From positions 3,162,001-3,226,000 of the forward strand of contig NZ_CP082164.1 of the NCBI RefSeq assembly GCF_023101685.1: DNA of 64,000 nt, in the 5' to 3' direction. Source of the DNA: Bradyrhizobium sp. 186 (GTDB taxonomy: Bacteria; Pseudomonadota; Alphaproteobacteria; Rhizobiales; Xanthobacteraceae). Of this stretch, positions 43,647 to 52,817 are shown one piece after another. How positions within the stretch are numbered: position 1 is the stretch's first letter; each line of letters starts with the position of its first letter. Below the pieces are notes generated by a model that saw only the letters and a program-made list of their open reading frames with translations, ran no database searches and was not told where the DNA came from. The translations under genes were made by a program, and so were the position numbers.

Positions 43647-44915
43647 TCATTCCAACTGGTCCACCTCGCGCAATGCCGGGAGCAGCCTTATCCACAGCAG
43701 TGCGATCGCGATCGTACCGATCCCGCCGAGCGCTGCCGCAGGCATCGCGCCGAGCAGGGCGGCGGCCATGCCGCTTTCGAATTCGCCGAGCTGGTTGGAG
43801 GCGTTGATGAAGAGGAAGTTGACGGCACCGACGCGGCCGCGCATCGCATCCGGCGTCGCGAGCTGCACCAGCGCGACGCGGACCACGACGCTGATGGTGT
43901 CGGCCGCGCCCATCGCCACCAGTGCGGCGATCGAAAGCCACACGGTCTGCGATAGCGCGAACACAATGGTCGCGAGCCCGAAGGCGATCACCGCCTGGAA
44001 CATCCGAAGTCCCGCGCGCCGTGCGATCGGATGTCGCGCGATCACCGCGGTCATCAGCAGCGCGCCGATCGCGGGCGCGGCCCGCATCGCCCCGAGCGCC
44101 CAGGGTCCCGCCTGCAGGATGTCCTTGGCATAGATCGGCAGCAGCGCGGTGGCGCCGCCGAGCAGGACCGCGAACAGGTCGAGCGAGATCGTGCCGAGGA
44201 TCGCGGGATTGCTGCGCACGAAGTGCAGGCCGGCGAACAATCCGTCCAGACTTTCGTGCTCGGAAGTCGCAACACGTTCGGCTCGAATCATGCCGCTCAA
44301 GGCACTTGCGATCAGCGACAGCGCCGCCATCAGCACGAATGGCGCGCCGGGCGAGATTGCATAAGCGAGCCCGCCGACGGCCGGGCCGCCGATGGCGGCG
44401 ACCTGCCAGGCGCCGGTCGCCAACGCGGTCGCCCGTTGCAGCATGGCTTCCGGCGCGACGGCCGGCAGAAGCGCAGACGACGCCGGGCTCTCGAAGGCGC
44501 CGGCCAGCCCGAACACGCCGAGCACGATGAAGAGGTCAGGCGCGGTGAGCGCATCGGCGAGCAGCCGCGCGCCAACATAGCCCGCCGCGAGGCCCTGCAC
44601 GAGCTCGCAGAGCTGGGCGATGCGCTTGCGGTCATAACGGTCGGCCGCGTGTCCGGCGACGAAGACGAGGAGGGCGCTCGGAATGAACTGCACGAGACCC
44701 GCAAGGCCGAGATAGAAGACGCTGCCGGTCAGTGCATAGATCTGCCAGCCCACCGCCACGGTCGCGACCTGATAGGAGAATTCCGACAGGCTTCGCGAGG
44801 CGATGTAGAGCAGCAGCGGAAGATGTCGCGACAGCGCGACGGGTGAAGCGAGAAGTGTGGAAGCTTGATCCAAGGTGGTGAGCAATCTGGAAGCGGGACG
44901 GCGGGCTCCATGCAC
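43647..44915 (-). CDS. MFS transporter, enterobactin-exporter (EntS/DUF894) type
   Basis: 422 residues, about 12 membrane spans. MFS markers are GHAADRYDRKRI in the loop after TM2 (the D-R-x-x-R-K/R motif) and a degenerate copy after TM8. Segments such as YIASRSLSEFSYQVATVAVGWQIYALTGS and GLVQFIPSALLVFVAG match the EntS/MefA-like group. The start near 44915 gives a short polar N-terminus of about 25 residues before TM1. Substrate unknown; EntS-type proteins export siderophores or drugs. Separated from the DUF2798 gene by 15 nt on the same strand. Confidence 0.87.
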   Translation of the reverse strand: MHGARRPASRLLTTLDQASTLLASPVALSRHLPLLLYIASRSLSEFSYQVATVAVGWQIYALTGSVFYLGLAGLVQFIPSALLVFVAGHAADRYDRKRIAQLCELVQGLAAGYVGARLLADALTAPDLFIVLGVFGLAGAFESPASSALLPAVAPEAMLQRATALATGAWQVAAIGGPAVGGLAYAISPGAPFVLMAALSLIASALSGMIRAERVATSEHESLDGLFAGLHFVRSNPAILGTISLDLFAVLLGGATALLPIYAKDILQAGPWALGAMRAAPAIGALLMTAVIARHPIARRAGLRMFQAVIAFGLATIVFALSQTVWLSIAALVAMGAADTISVVVRVALVQLATPDAMRGRVGAVNFLFINASNQLGEFESGMAAALLGAMPAAALGGIGTIAIALLWIRLLPALREVDQLE

Positions 44916-44930
44916 CGCCGTCCGCGCCGG

Positions 44931-45188
44931 CTATTGGCCTGGTTGAGATGGGGAAGCGACGAGGCGGGCCACGACCCGGCGGACCATCGGCAGGACCACG
45001 AGCAGCGTCGGAAAGGCGACGAGCCATGACAGCCCCCAGGCGCCCGGCCATGTCGCGAGGAACGCCGGCGTTGCGCCGAGGCTCCTGAGTGTCGAAATGA
45101 TCGACACCACGGCCGTCATGACGATGGAAAGCACCAAAGGCATGACGATCGGCGCATAGCGCGCCGGCAGTTTGCGAACCGCAATCAT
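44931..45188 (-). CDS. DUF2798-like small membrane protein
   Basis: 85 residues with two hydrophobic spans: YAPIVMPLVLSIVMTAVVSIISTL and LSWLVAFPTLLVVLPMVRRVV. The arrangement, with a short N-terminal R-K-L-P-x-R-Y and P-x-x-x-x-x-x-M-x-x-x-V-S, matches DUF2798 proteins of unknown function. It lies immediately upstream of the MFS gene on the same strand. RBS is AGAGGAAA type. The 290 bases beyond it hold no gene that I can see. Confidence 0.7.
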   Translation of the reverse strand: MIAVRKLPARYAPIVMPLVLSIVMTAVVSIISTLRSLGATPAFLATWPGAWGLSWLVAFPTLLVVLPMVRRVVARLVASPSQPGQ

Positions 45189-45478
45189 CTGATTTCTCTT
45201 GAGGAAAAGGACGCGTCAGTCACGTTGAACCGGAAAAATGGCATCGATCCCGACGGCGTCGGTTGATGCGTTGGTTCACGTAAAACGCTTACGGCGACCG
45301 AAAAACGGCGCGGCTGTTCATTATCCGCTCAGGTTGGATCGGGCAAGCTGGATCTGGTTGTTCGGTTTACAATCGTTCAAAGCGTGGCAGATTGCCGCGA
45401 TTATGAAACCATTTCAGTGGTTTGCGTATTATTTAGCGTTTGCATATGTCTTTCGGGCGAGAACAGAGGAAGGTCAAA

Positions 45479-45856
45479 ATGAGTATTGGACCCATGATTT
45501 CAGCAGGCGGCCGCAACATCGTTCTGGCTGCGGTTGCGAGCCTCGCCCTCGCAGCTTCCGCATCGCCATCCCGCGCAGCATCGACTACACCTGCGAATGC
45601 GGTTGCCGGAAGCTCGAACGCGTCCGCGGTGACCGACTTCAGCGCTGCCCGGCGTCACCGCTATTATCGTCGGGGACCAAGTGCAGCAGGCCTTGCTTTC
45701 ATGGGCGCGGCAACAGGTTTGATCGCCGGCGCAATCGCTGAGAGCCAGCGTCGCGAGTATTACGAGAACAACTATTACTACGGCGGCCCACGCACCTACT
45801 ACGATCGGGGCTATGGCTATTATGGTGGTCCAGGCAACTATTATCGACCCTACTGA
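45479..45856 (+). CDS. Exported Tyr/Gly-rich small protein
   Basis: 125 residues from ATG 45479 with GAGGAAGG upstream. Signal peptide LAAVASLALAASASPSRA. A Ser/Ala-rich linker leads to RRHRYYRRGPSAAGLAFMGAATGLIAGAIAESQRREYYENN, with a glycine-zipper-like hydrophobic stretch (GLAFMGAATGLIAGAIA), and a C-terminal repeat-rich tail of Tyr and Gly (YYYGG, GYGYYGGPGNYY). Such proteins are frequent in Bradyrhizobium; function unknown. Could insert in or coat the outer membrane. Confidence 0.7.
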   Translation: MSIGPMISAGGRNIVLAAVASLALAASASPSRAASTTPANAVAGSSNASAVTDFSAARRHRYYRRGPSAAGLAFMGAATGLIAGAIAESQRREYYENNYYYGGPRTYYDRGYGYYGGPGNYYRPY

Positions 45857-46056
45857 TTGTCGTTCGACCGGACGAGGCGCCTCGAAAGCGAGGTAAACGA
45901 CTGCCGCCCGAGTCGATTTTTCAGGGGCCTGCGCCCGTGATCTCGAGGGGATTGAATTGCCCTCAAATGTTTCTCACCGTCATCCCGGCGATGGTCAGGG
46001 CGACGATGGCGACATGGCGGAGTGCTCGTTACACGCAGAGCACCCCGCCTCTCACA

Positions 46057-46275
46057 TCACCGTCCCGCCGGCGCCGACATGGCGCCGTTGGCGTAGCGCG
46101 ACCAGTCCGGCGCGGTCGGCTGCGACGGCCAGATGGCGGCGTTGGAGTCGCGCACCGATTGGGTGATCGGCGCGGGTTGCGCCTTGCGGACGTGATGGCG
46201 GTCGTTCGCCGAGGCGGTCTGGATGGTGACGGCGGCAATCAGCGTGGCGCCGAGAATGGTGAAGGTCGTTCGCAT
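46057..46275 (-). CDS. Small exported protein, unknown function
   Basis: 72 residues from ATG 46275 (MRTTFTILGATLIAAVTIQTASA), chosen because a GGGAGAA ribosome site precedes it; longer frames to 46344 and 46591 lack one. The mature peptide (NDRHHVRKAQPAPITQSVRD and PSQPTAPDWSRYANGAMSAPAGR) is short, polar and His/Pro-containing. Comparable short exported proteins occur in Bradyrhizobium, but no family name is recognised. Confidence 0.6.
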   Translation of the reverse strand: MRTTFTILGATLIAAVTIQTASANDRHHVRKAQPAPITQSVRDSNAAIWPSQPTAPDWSRYANGAMSAPAGR

Positions 46276-46504
46276 CGTTGTTTCTCCCGTGACGACGCTC
46301 CGGCTGTGAGAGGTATCTGGTGTATTCGTCGTCGCTGGTGACATGGCGATGCGTCCTGCTAAATATCAGCAGCGTTGGCATCACGATGGGGCGAGCAAAT
46401 TTTTTGGTCTCGGCTAAATATTCGGCAATCGCGCCTGCGCGGCCGATGGACTTGCCCCCGGCAATCCGGTTGAATGGGGTAAATCGAGTTTTTGAGCGAC
46501 AACG

Positions 46505-46783
46505 ATGTCGAAATATCTGCTGGTCCTTCTGCTGATCGCCTCGCCGGCCGCGGCGCAAGTCAAGTTGACGCCCAAGGCCACGGCGGCGCATCCCGACCCC
46601 TGCGCCCCGATCGGGCGGACCGCGGACGGCAAGCTGGTCTACTCCATGAAATGCGAGAACCTCCCGGCACCGCCTTCGCCCCCGCCGCAGGCGGAACTGA
46701 AGGAGGCGCCCGCGCCGGCCGCCGAGCCGGAGCCGGAGGTTCGGCGGAGCGGCCTTTTCGGCTGGTCCTACGACCGCAGGTGA
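46505..46783 (+). CDS. Small exported proline-rich protein, unknown function
   Basis: 92 residues, signal peptide YLLVLLLIASPAAA. Mature segment LTPKATAAHPDPCAPIGRTADGKLVYSMKCENLP holds two cysteines that could pair, followed by a Pro/Ala/Glu-rich linker (PPSPPPQAELKEAPAPAAEP) and a C-terminal RRSGLFGWSYDRR. I do not recognise a family. It stands alone just before the purine catabolism genes. Confidence 0.6.
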   Translation: MSKYLLVLLLIASPAAAQVKLTPKATAAHPDPCAPIGRTADGKLVYSMKCENLPAPPSPPPQAELKEAPAPAAEPEPEVRRSGLFGWSYDRR

Positions 46784-46872
46784 GGGGCCGCGCTACTTGC
46801 GCCAAGCCCTCCGGAATGCTCTTTGCTTGAAAGTTCCCCGTGGGGCCACCGCCCCCGATCCAGAGAGATGAG

Positions 46873-47286
46873 ATGAGCAAACTCGTTATCCGCGCCGGTG
46901 ATTTCCGCTTCGATGCCCGCTTCGAGGAGCAGCTTGCGCCCAAAACCGTTGCTGCGTTCCGCAAAGCGCTGCCGTTCGAAAGCCACATCATCCATGTGCG
47001 GTGGAGCGGCGAGGGCGTGTGGATGCCGCTCGGCGACCTCGATTTCGGCGTCGGCTACGAGAACCATACGAGCTATCCCGCGCCCGGCCAGATCATCCTC
47101 TATCCCGGCGGCATCAGCGAGACCGAGATCCTGCTGGCCTATGGCGGGGTGCATTTCGCCAGCAAGATGGGCCAGCTCGCCGGCAACCATTTCATCACGC
47201 TGACCTCGGGCCTGGAGAATCTCGCGACCCTCGGCAAGAGCGTGCTGTGGAAGGGCGCCCTCCCGATCCGCTTCGAGGAAGCCTGA
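46873..47286 (+). CDS. DUF3830 (cyclophilin-like fold) protein of the purine cluster
   Basis: 137 residues from ATG 46873 (MSKLVIRAGDFRF) with AGAGAGATG context. The sequence has the compact beta-barrel of DUF3830: FEEQLAPKTVAAFRKALPFESHIIHVRWSGEGVWMPLGDL, then PAPGQIILYPGGISETEILLAYGG and an acidic end. Members are often beside allantoin and pyrimidine catabolism genes. It ends one base before the GTG start of the allantoinase, so the two are coupled. No catalytic residues can be pointed out. Confidence 0.8.
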   Translation: MSKLVIRAGDFRFDARFEEQLAPKTVAAFRKALPFESHIIHVRWSGEGVWMPLGDLDFGVGYENHTSYPAPGQIILYPGGISETEILLAYGGVHFASKMGQLAGNHFITLTSGLENLATLGKSVLWKGALPIRFEEA

Positions 47287-48222
47287 GTGACGGAGCCCCG
47301 CTACCCGCGCGATCTCCGCGGTTACGGCCGTAACCCGCCGCATCCGCAATGGCCGGGTCATGCGCGGGTCGCGGTGCAGTTCGTCGTCAATTTCGAGGAA
47401 GGCGGCGAGAACAACATTTTGCACGGCGACCGCGCTTCGGAGGCATTCCTGTCCGACGTGCTGGGCGCGCAGCCTTGGGTCGGCCAGCGCCATGCCAATA
47501 TCGAGTCGATGTTCGAGTATGGTTCGCGCGCCGGCTTCTGGCGGCTGTGGCGGATGTTCACCGCGCGCAACTGGCCAACCACGGTGTTCGGCGTCGCCAC
47601 CGCGCTGAAGCGTAATCCCGAAATCGTCGCCGCGATGAAGGAGGGTGGCTGGGATATCGCGAGCCACAGCCTGAAGTGGATCGAGCACAAGGACATGACC
47701 GAGGCGCAGGAGCGCGCCGAGATCGCGGAGGCTATCCGCGTCCACACCGAGGCCACCGGCGCGCGGCCGCTCGGCTGGTACACCGGACGATCCTCGATCA
47801 ACACCAACCGTCTGCTGATGGAGGAGGGCGGCTTCCTCTATCTCTGCGATTCCTATGCCGACGATCTGCCCTATTGGGTCAAGGGCGCGAAGGGCAAGCA
47901 GGTCATCATTCCATACACGCTTGATGCCAACGACATGCGCTTCATCAATCCGCAAGGCTTTGCGGAAGGCGAGCAGTTCTTCACCTATCTGAAAGACGCG
48001 TTCGACGTGCTCTATGCCGAGGGCGAGACCGCGCCGAAGATGATGTCGGTGGGGCTGCACTGCCGTCTCGCCGGCCGGCCCGGCCGCGCCGCAGGCCTGA
48101 TCCGCTTCCTCGATTATATCGGCAAGCACGAACGCGTCTGGGTGCCGACGCGGCTCCAGATTGCCCAGCATTGGCACGACAAGCACGCGGATCTTGCCGC
48201 CGACGCGTTCGAGATCGGGTGA
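47287..48222 (+). CDS. puuE: PuuE-type allantoinase (polysaccharide-deacetylase fold)
   Basis: 311 residues starting with GTG at 47287, directly after the DUF3830 stop. The NodB-like domain includes YPRDLRGYGRNPPHPQWPGHARVAVQFVVNFEEGGENN, an opening shared by PuuE allantoinases, then TTVFGVATALKRNPE and the motif GGWDIASHSLKW. PuuE opens allantoin to allantoate in the cytoplasm, metal independent, unlike amidohydrolase allantoinases. It is followed 7 nt later by the UraD-UraH fusion, so successive steps of ureide breakdown share one transcript. Confidence 0.92.
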   Translation: MTEPRYPRDLRGYGRNPPHPQWPGHARVAVQFVVNFEEGGENNILHGDRASEAFLSDVLGAQPWVGQRHANIESMFEYGSRAGFWRLWRMFTARNWPTTVFGVATALKRNPEIVAAMKEGGWDIASHSLKWIEHKDMTEAQERAEIAEAIRVHTEATGARPLGWYTGRSSINTNRLLMEEGGFLYLCDSYADDLPYWVKGAKGKQVIIPYTLDANDMRFINPQGFAEGEQFFTYLKDAFDVLYAEGETAPKMMSVGLHCRLAGRPGRAAGLIRFLDYIGKHERVWVPTRLQIAQHWHDKHADLAADAFEIG

Positions 48223-48229
48223 GGGGACA

Positions 48230-49117
48230 ATGTCGCAGATCTCGCTCTCCGATCTCAATGCCGCAAGCAAGGCCGATTTCGTCACCGCGCTCGCCAACGT
48301 CGTCGAATATTCGCCGTGGATCGCCGAGCAGCTTGCCGAACAGCGGCCGTTTGCCGGCGTTGTTCAGCTGCACACCGCGCTGATGGCGGCGATCCAGAGC
48401 GCTGAACCCGAGGTGCAGTTGGCGCTGATCCGGGCGCATCCCGATCTCGCCAACAAGACCCAGCGCGCGGCGGGCCTTACCGCGGAATCGACCGACGAGC
48501 AGAACAGCGCCGGCCTCGATCGGCTGTCGGAGGCCGAATACGCCGCGTTCGAGCGCGTCAACAATGCTTATCGCGCGAAATTTGGCTTCCCCTATATCGT
48601 CTGCGTGCGCCGTCACACCAAGGATTCCGTCCTGCGGGACTTCGAGACGCGGTTGTTCAACATCACCAAAACCGAGACGCGACGCGCGATCGAGGAGATC
48701 GGGCGGATCTCAGCGCTGCGGCTCGATCAGCTCGTCGTCGCCGACGACAGACTGAAGGTGCATGGCCGGCTGTCGACGCATGTGCTCGACAATCATGCCG
48801 GCAGGCCTGCGCCCGGCATCGCGATCGAGCTGGTCGAGCTCGCGAGCCTCGGCGAGAACCGCGTGATTGCGCGCGCCGTCACCAATGCCGATGGTCGCAC
48901 CGACCAGCCGCTGATCGGCGGCCGTCCGCTGCCGATCGGCCGCTATGAGCTCAAATTCAGCGTTGCCAAATATTACGCCGAGCGCAACGTACCGCTGTCC
49001 GACCCGCCGTTTCTCGACGAGATCCCGTTACGCTTTGCGATCAGCGAGCCGGAAAGCCACTACCACGTCCCGCTCTTGGTCACGCCGTGGAGCTACTCGA
49101 CCTATCGCGGCAGCTAG
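48230..49117 (+). CDS. UraD-UraH fusion: OHCU decarboxylase plus hydroxyisourate hydrolase
   Basis: 295 residues from ATG 48230 (GGGGACA upstream). Residues 1-165 match OHCU decarboxylase: LNAASKADFVTALANVVEYSPWIAEQ, LIRAHPDLANK, LTAESTDEQNSAGLDRLS, FGFPYIVCVR. Residues about 180-295 match 5-hydroxyisourate hydrolase, a transthyretin relative: GRLSTHVLDNHAGRPAPGIAIEL, RYELKFSVAKYY, ending with the conserved Y-R-G-S. Together they convert hydroxyisourate to S-allantoin. The two activities are separate proteins in many bacteria, but fusions are known. Its stop overlaps that of the convergent dehydrogenase gene by 3 bases. Confidence 0.93.
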   Translation: MSQISLSDLNAASKADFVTALANVVEYSPWIAEQLAEQRPFAGVVQLHTALMAAIQSAEPEVQLALIRAHPDLANKTQRAAGLTAESTDEQNSAGLDRLSEAEYAAFERVNNAYRAKFGFPYIVCVRRHTKDSVLRDFETRLFNITKTETRRAIEEIGRISALRLDQLVVADDRLKVHGRLSTHVLDNHAGRPAPGIAIELVELASLGENRVIARAVTNADGRTDQPLIGGRPLPIGRYELKFSVAKYYAERNVPLSDPPFLDEIPLRFAISEPESHYHVPLLVTPWSYSTYRGS

Positions 49118-51840
49118 CATCCGAACTTCTCGTATAGCGCCGGAAACAGCCGGTCCGGCTTGAAGGGCGGCGCAGTGAAACGAATGCCGGTAGCGTCCGC
49201 GATCGCGTTGCCGAGTGCGGCGGCGACCGGATTGTAGGGGCTCTCGCTCATCGACTTCGCGCCCAGCGGTCCAATCGTGTCGGACGTGTCGGCGAAGAAG
49301 ACTTCAGTGCGCGGCACGTCGCCCAAGGACGGCAGGTGGTAGTCGCGGAATTTCGGGTTGGTGACGCGGCCGTCCGCGTCGATCACCATCTCCTCGTAGA
49401 GCGCAGCACCGAGCGCCTGGGCCACGCCGCCCTCGACCTGACCGCGGCACTGCATGGGGTTGGCGACGACGCCCGCATCCGCCGCCTGTACGCTCTTGAG
49501 AATCCTGAGCTCGCCGGTGCCCTTGTTCACGGCGACGCGAAAGCCGTGGACGTTGAAGCCGACCGAGCGCGGCGTGCCGCCGGAATTGCCGGCCGCCGCA
49601 AGCGGCTGTCCGCGTTCGCGCGCGAGTTTCGCCAGTTCCGCAAACGACATCCGTCGCACGCCGCTGACGACGGCTTCGCCCTCGAGCACGCAAGTCCCAG
49701 CGTCGCAAAGCCAGGCGGCTGCGGCGGCAGCCTTCAGTTCGGTCGCAAGCCGCAGGGCCGCTGCGTGGGTCGCCTTGCCGGCAACGAAGATGCCTGCGCT
49801 GCCATAGGCGCCGGTGTCGTGGCCGCCATGGGCGGTGTCGGACTGGCGCAGGAAGATCCTGTCGACGGTAGTCGCAAGCGTTGTCGCGGCGATCTGCCGA
49901 TGCACGGTGCTGGTGCCGTTTCCGAATTCGGCGGTGCCGATGGTGAGATCGAAGCCTCCATCATCGCGCAGCGCGATCATCGCGTCAGCGATGTGACCCG
50001 CCGGGGGTACCGTGTCGATCATGGTCAGCGCAATACCTTCGCCGATCAGCCACTCCGGCGATGGGTCAGGCTGCGGGTTATCCGCCTGCATCGCACGTTC
50101 GACGAGGTCGAGGCACTGGTCGAGCCCGTAGGAGCCGTAGAGCACGTCGTGATATTCGGACGGGGGCGGCGCCAGCATCGGGTCGCCGGGCTTGACGATG
50201 TTGCGGCGGCGCATGTCGTAGGGACTGATGCCGAGCTGCTTCGCCAGCTCGTCGATCGCAGCTTCCACCGCGATCAGCGTCTGCGGCAGGCCATAGCCGC
50301 GAAACGCGCCGGCAGGCACCGTGTTGGTGTAGACGGCGACGCCGTCAACCTTCTTGTTCGGGCAGTTGTAGACGCTGATGGATTCGGACACTGCGTGAAA
50401 CATCACGGGGCCGGCGTGATTGCCATAAGCGCCGGTGTTGGAGAGCACGTCGAGCTGGAGCGCGGTGAGCTTGCCGTTTGCATCGGCGCCGGCCTTGATG
50501 TGAACCCGCATCGGGTGTCGCGTCGAGGTCGCGATGAACTGCTCCTCGCGGGTGAGCTCGAGCTTCACCGGCCGTCCGGTCTTCAGCGCCGCGAGCGCCA
50601 AAATGTCCTCGACGAACATCTCCTGCTTGCCGCCAAAACCGCCGCCGACGCGCTCGCAGAACACACGGACCTTGTCCATGGGAAGCGTGAAGATGTCGGA
50701 TAGCGCGCGCCGCGTCAGGAACGGCACCTGGGTCGAGCAGCGGACGTTGAGCACGCCGGAATCATCGAGCCAGGCGAGGCCGCCATGGGTCTCCAGCGCC
50801 GCATGCTGCACACGATGGCTGTGGAAGGTGCCCTCGAAGGTGACGGCAGAGGTAGCGAGTGCCGTTGCGACATCGCCGAACTCACCATGCGTCTCCGCGA
50901 CGAGGTTGCGCTGGGCGTCGGCGACGCGGTTCGCAGTGGTCCGGTCGGGATGAATGACTGGCGCGCCCGGCGCCATCGCCTGCTCGGGATCGATCAGCGC
51001 GGGCAGGATCTCGTACTCGACCTTCAGCCGCCGACAGGCTTCTTCGGCGGCGGCTTCGCTCTCGGCAACGACCGCGGCAACCTTCTGCCCGATGAAGCGG
51101 ACGACGTTGTCGAGGATGAGGGTGTCCTCGGGGTCCATCCAGTCGTTTTCGTGCCGCGCGGTGGAGAACAGCATCGACGGCGCGTCTTCATGGGTCAGCA
51201 CCGCGTGCACGTCGGGGACAGCCAGCGCCGCCGATTTGTCGATCGCGACGATTTTCGCATGCGCGTGCGGCGAGCGGAGCAGCTTGATGTGCAGCAGGCC
51301 GTCGATTTCGGTGTCGAAAGTATAGCGCGCCTGGCCGCGCACGACGTCAGGGCCTGCAGGCGCCGGCAGGCTGCGGCCGAATGCGGCACCGGCTTCCACG
51401 CTCTCTTCGACATTGGTCTTGCCAAGGAGCGCATCCTCGATCGAACGATAGCCGGTGCAGCGGCAGATGTTGCCTTTTAGCGCGACGCCGAGATCCGTGC
51501 GCTGGGCCTGGTTCAGCGAGGCGCAGGTCAGGATCATGCCGGCGGTGCAGAAGCCGCACTGGAACCCTTGCGCGTCGAGGAAGGCCTGCTGCATCGGATG
51601 CGTGCCGCTGTCGCCCCCGAGCCCTTCGATCGTGGTGACGGCACGGCCTTCGGCGCGGAAGGCGGGGATCAGGCAGCTATGCACGGGCTCGCCGTCGAGC
51701 AGCACGGTGCAGGCGCCGCAATCACCGGCGTCGCAGCCTTTCTTCACGCCGAAATGTCCAAGCTCGCGCAAGAACGTGCGCAGGCACTGGCCCGCGCGCG
51801 GCTCTTGCGAAAACGGCTTGCCGTTGATCTCGAAGCTCAT
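49114..51840 (-). CDS. Xanthine dehydrogenase-like enzyme, fused Fe-S and molybdenum subunits
   Basis: 908 residues. The N-terminal 150 residues form a 2Fe-2S module with both cluster motifs: GCDAGDCGAC plus the later Cys in VHSC, and QCGFCTAGM with GNICRCTGY. From about 165 the molybdopterin domain begins (VVRGQARYTFDTEIDGLLHIKLLRSPHAHAKI). Mo-site features: RVGGGFGGKQEMF, GAFRGYGLPQT and the active-site Glu region GAKSMSESPYNP. It likely oxidises a purine such as xanthine or hypoxanthine. Fe-S and Mo parts are usually separate or joined with the FAD part in another order; here the FAD part is the next gene upstream (4-nt overlap). No XdhC maturation gene is in the window. Confidence 0.9.
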   Translation of the reverse strand: MSFEINGKPFSQEPRAGQCLRTFLRELGHFGVKKGCDAGDCGACTVLLDGEPVHSCLIPAFRAEGRAVTTIEGLGGDSGTHPMQQAFLDAQGFQCGFCTAGMILTCASLNQAQRTDLGVALKGNICRCTGYRSIEDALLGKTNVEESVEAGAAFGRSLPAPAGPDVVRGQARYTFDTEIDGLLHIKLLRSPHAHAKIVAIDKSAALAVPDVHAVLTHEDAPSMLFSTARHENDWMDPEDTLILDNVVRFIGQKVAAVVAESEAAAEEACRRLKVEYEILPALIDPEQAMAPGAPVIHPDRTTANRVADAQRNLVAETHGEFGDVATALATSAVTFEGTFHSHRVQHAALETHGGLAWLDDSGVLNVRCSTQVPFLTRRALSDIFTLPMDKVRVFCERVGGGFGGKQEMFVEDILALAALKTGRPVKLELTREEQFIATSTRHPMRVHIKAGADANGKLTALQLDVLSNTGAYGNHAGPVMFHAVSESISVYNCPNKKVDGVAVYTNTVPAGAFRGYGLPQTLIAVEAAIDELAKQLGISPYDMRRRNIVKPGDPMLAPPPSEYHDVLYGSYGLDQCLDLVERAMQADNPQPDPSPEWLIGEGIALTMIDTVPPAGHIADAMIALRDDGGFDLTIGTAEFGNGTSTVHRQIAATTLATTVDRIFLRQSDTAHGGHDTGAYGSAGIFVAGKATHAAALRLATELKAAAAAAWLCDAGTCVLEGEAVVSGVRRMSFAELAKLARERGQPLAAAGNSGGTPRSVGFNVHGFRVAVNKGTGELRILKSVQAADAGVVANPMQCRGQVEGGVAQALGAALYEEMVIDADGRVTNPKFRDYHLPSLGDVPRTEVFFADTSDTIGPLGAKSMSESPYNPVAAALGNAIADATGIRFTAPPFKPDRLFPALYEKFGC

Positions 51841-52664
51841 GGCCGCGTGGTATCCAGCAGTTCGCCGCGGATCTCCTCGGCGAGCCGCAGCGTCATGTGC
51901 TTGCGCCAGAGCGATTTGCCGTGAATGTCGGTGTGGTACAACTCGTCAGCGATCTGCTGCTCGATCGCGGCGCGAAGGGCGCTGGCATCGGGTGGCGTTG
52001 AAAACGACAATTGAATCGGGCGCACCGTCGATGCGGTCACCGACAGCGTCAGCGTGCCATCGGCATCGAGGCTGCCGATTAGAAGCACTGCGGAACGCCC
52101 GACCGGCGCCAGCGAGATCTGGCGAAATGCCGGACGGCGCTTCAGAGCGGCGAGCGGGATATCGATCTGCCGCAGCAGGTCGCCCGGAGCCAGGCGATTG
52201 CGCTGGTTGCCGGTGACGAAGCCGGCGACGGGAATCTTCTGTTCGCCGCCGCCGGCCTTCCAGATGGTGCAGACGCCGTCGAGCGCGGAGGTGAGCGAGA
52301 TCATCGGTCCCGCCGGCAGCGACATGCAGATATTGCCGCCCACCGTCGCCGTCTTCCAGACTTTGAAGGAAGCGAGGAAGGCGCGGCAGCACTGGCTGAT
52401 CAGTGGTGCCACGAGCCAGTCGGCGGGGCAGGCGAGGCCATCGAGCTGCGCGACGGTGCATGTCGCGGCGATGATGAGGTGGCTGTCCGTGATCGTCAAC
52501 GCCGGCCATTTCAGATCGGTGAGATCAATCAACCGTGTCAGGTGGATTTGCGGTTCCGAGAACAGCCAGGTGCCGCCCGCCAGCCAAGCATCACCTGGCG
52601 TCCAAACGGGCAGTTGCGTGCGCGTTTGCGGATGGGCCACTGTCGTGATGGTATTCAAGTCCAT
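51837..52664 (-). CDS. FAD-binding subunit of the xanthine dehydrogenase-like enzyme
   Basis: 275 residues from ATG 52664 (MDLNTITTVAH), with the long upstream frame to 54227 rejected since it overlaps the deaminase gene. FAD-binding motifs of the CO-dehydrogenase flavoprotein fold: LAGGTWLFSEPQ and SFKVWKTATVGGNICMSLPAGPM (the T-x-G-G-N motif). A C-terminal domain follows (APVGRSAVLLIGSLDADGTL). The stop overlaps the start of the fused Fe-S/Mo gene by 4 nt, so the two subunits are made together. Ancestral order suggests that the FAD subunit is translated first. Confidence 0.9.
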   Translation of the reverse strand: MDLNTITTVAHPQTRTQLPVWTPGDAWLAGGTWLFSEPQIHLTRLIDLTDLKWPALTITDSHLIIAATCTVAQLDGLACPADWLVAPLISQCCRAFLASFKVWKTATVGGNICMSLPAGPMISLTSALDGVCTIWKAGGGEQKIPVAGFVTGNQRNRLAPGDLLRQIDIPLAALKRRPAFRQISLAPVGRSAVLLIGSLDADGTLTLSVTASTVRPIQLSFSTPPDASALRAAIEQQIADELYHTDIHGKSLWRKHMTLRLAEEIRGELLDTTRP

Positions 52665-52817
52665 GGCGAGGCCAGCGCTTCCAGCGGATGATTTGCTCCA
52701 CGGCAAAGTCTTGCAAGTCGGACGCCAAGTCGCAACAACAAGTTGCAGCAATAACGCGATCGGGCTGGCCTCTGCCTTGCAGGCCCGCCGTCGGCGGATG
52801 TGAGGAGAAGCAGGATC

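Noticed and set aside
49336..50703. A 455-residue frame on the plus strand within the xanthine dehydrogenase gene
   Set aside because: Antisense to conserved Mo-binding motifs, no domain of its own.
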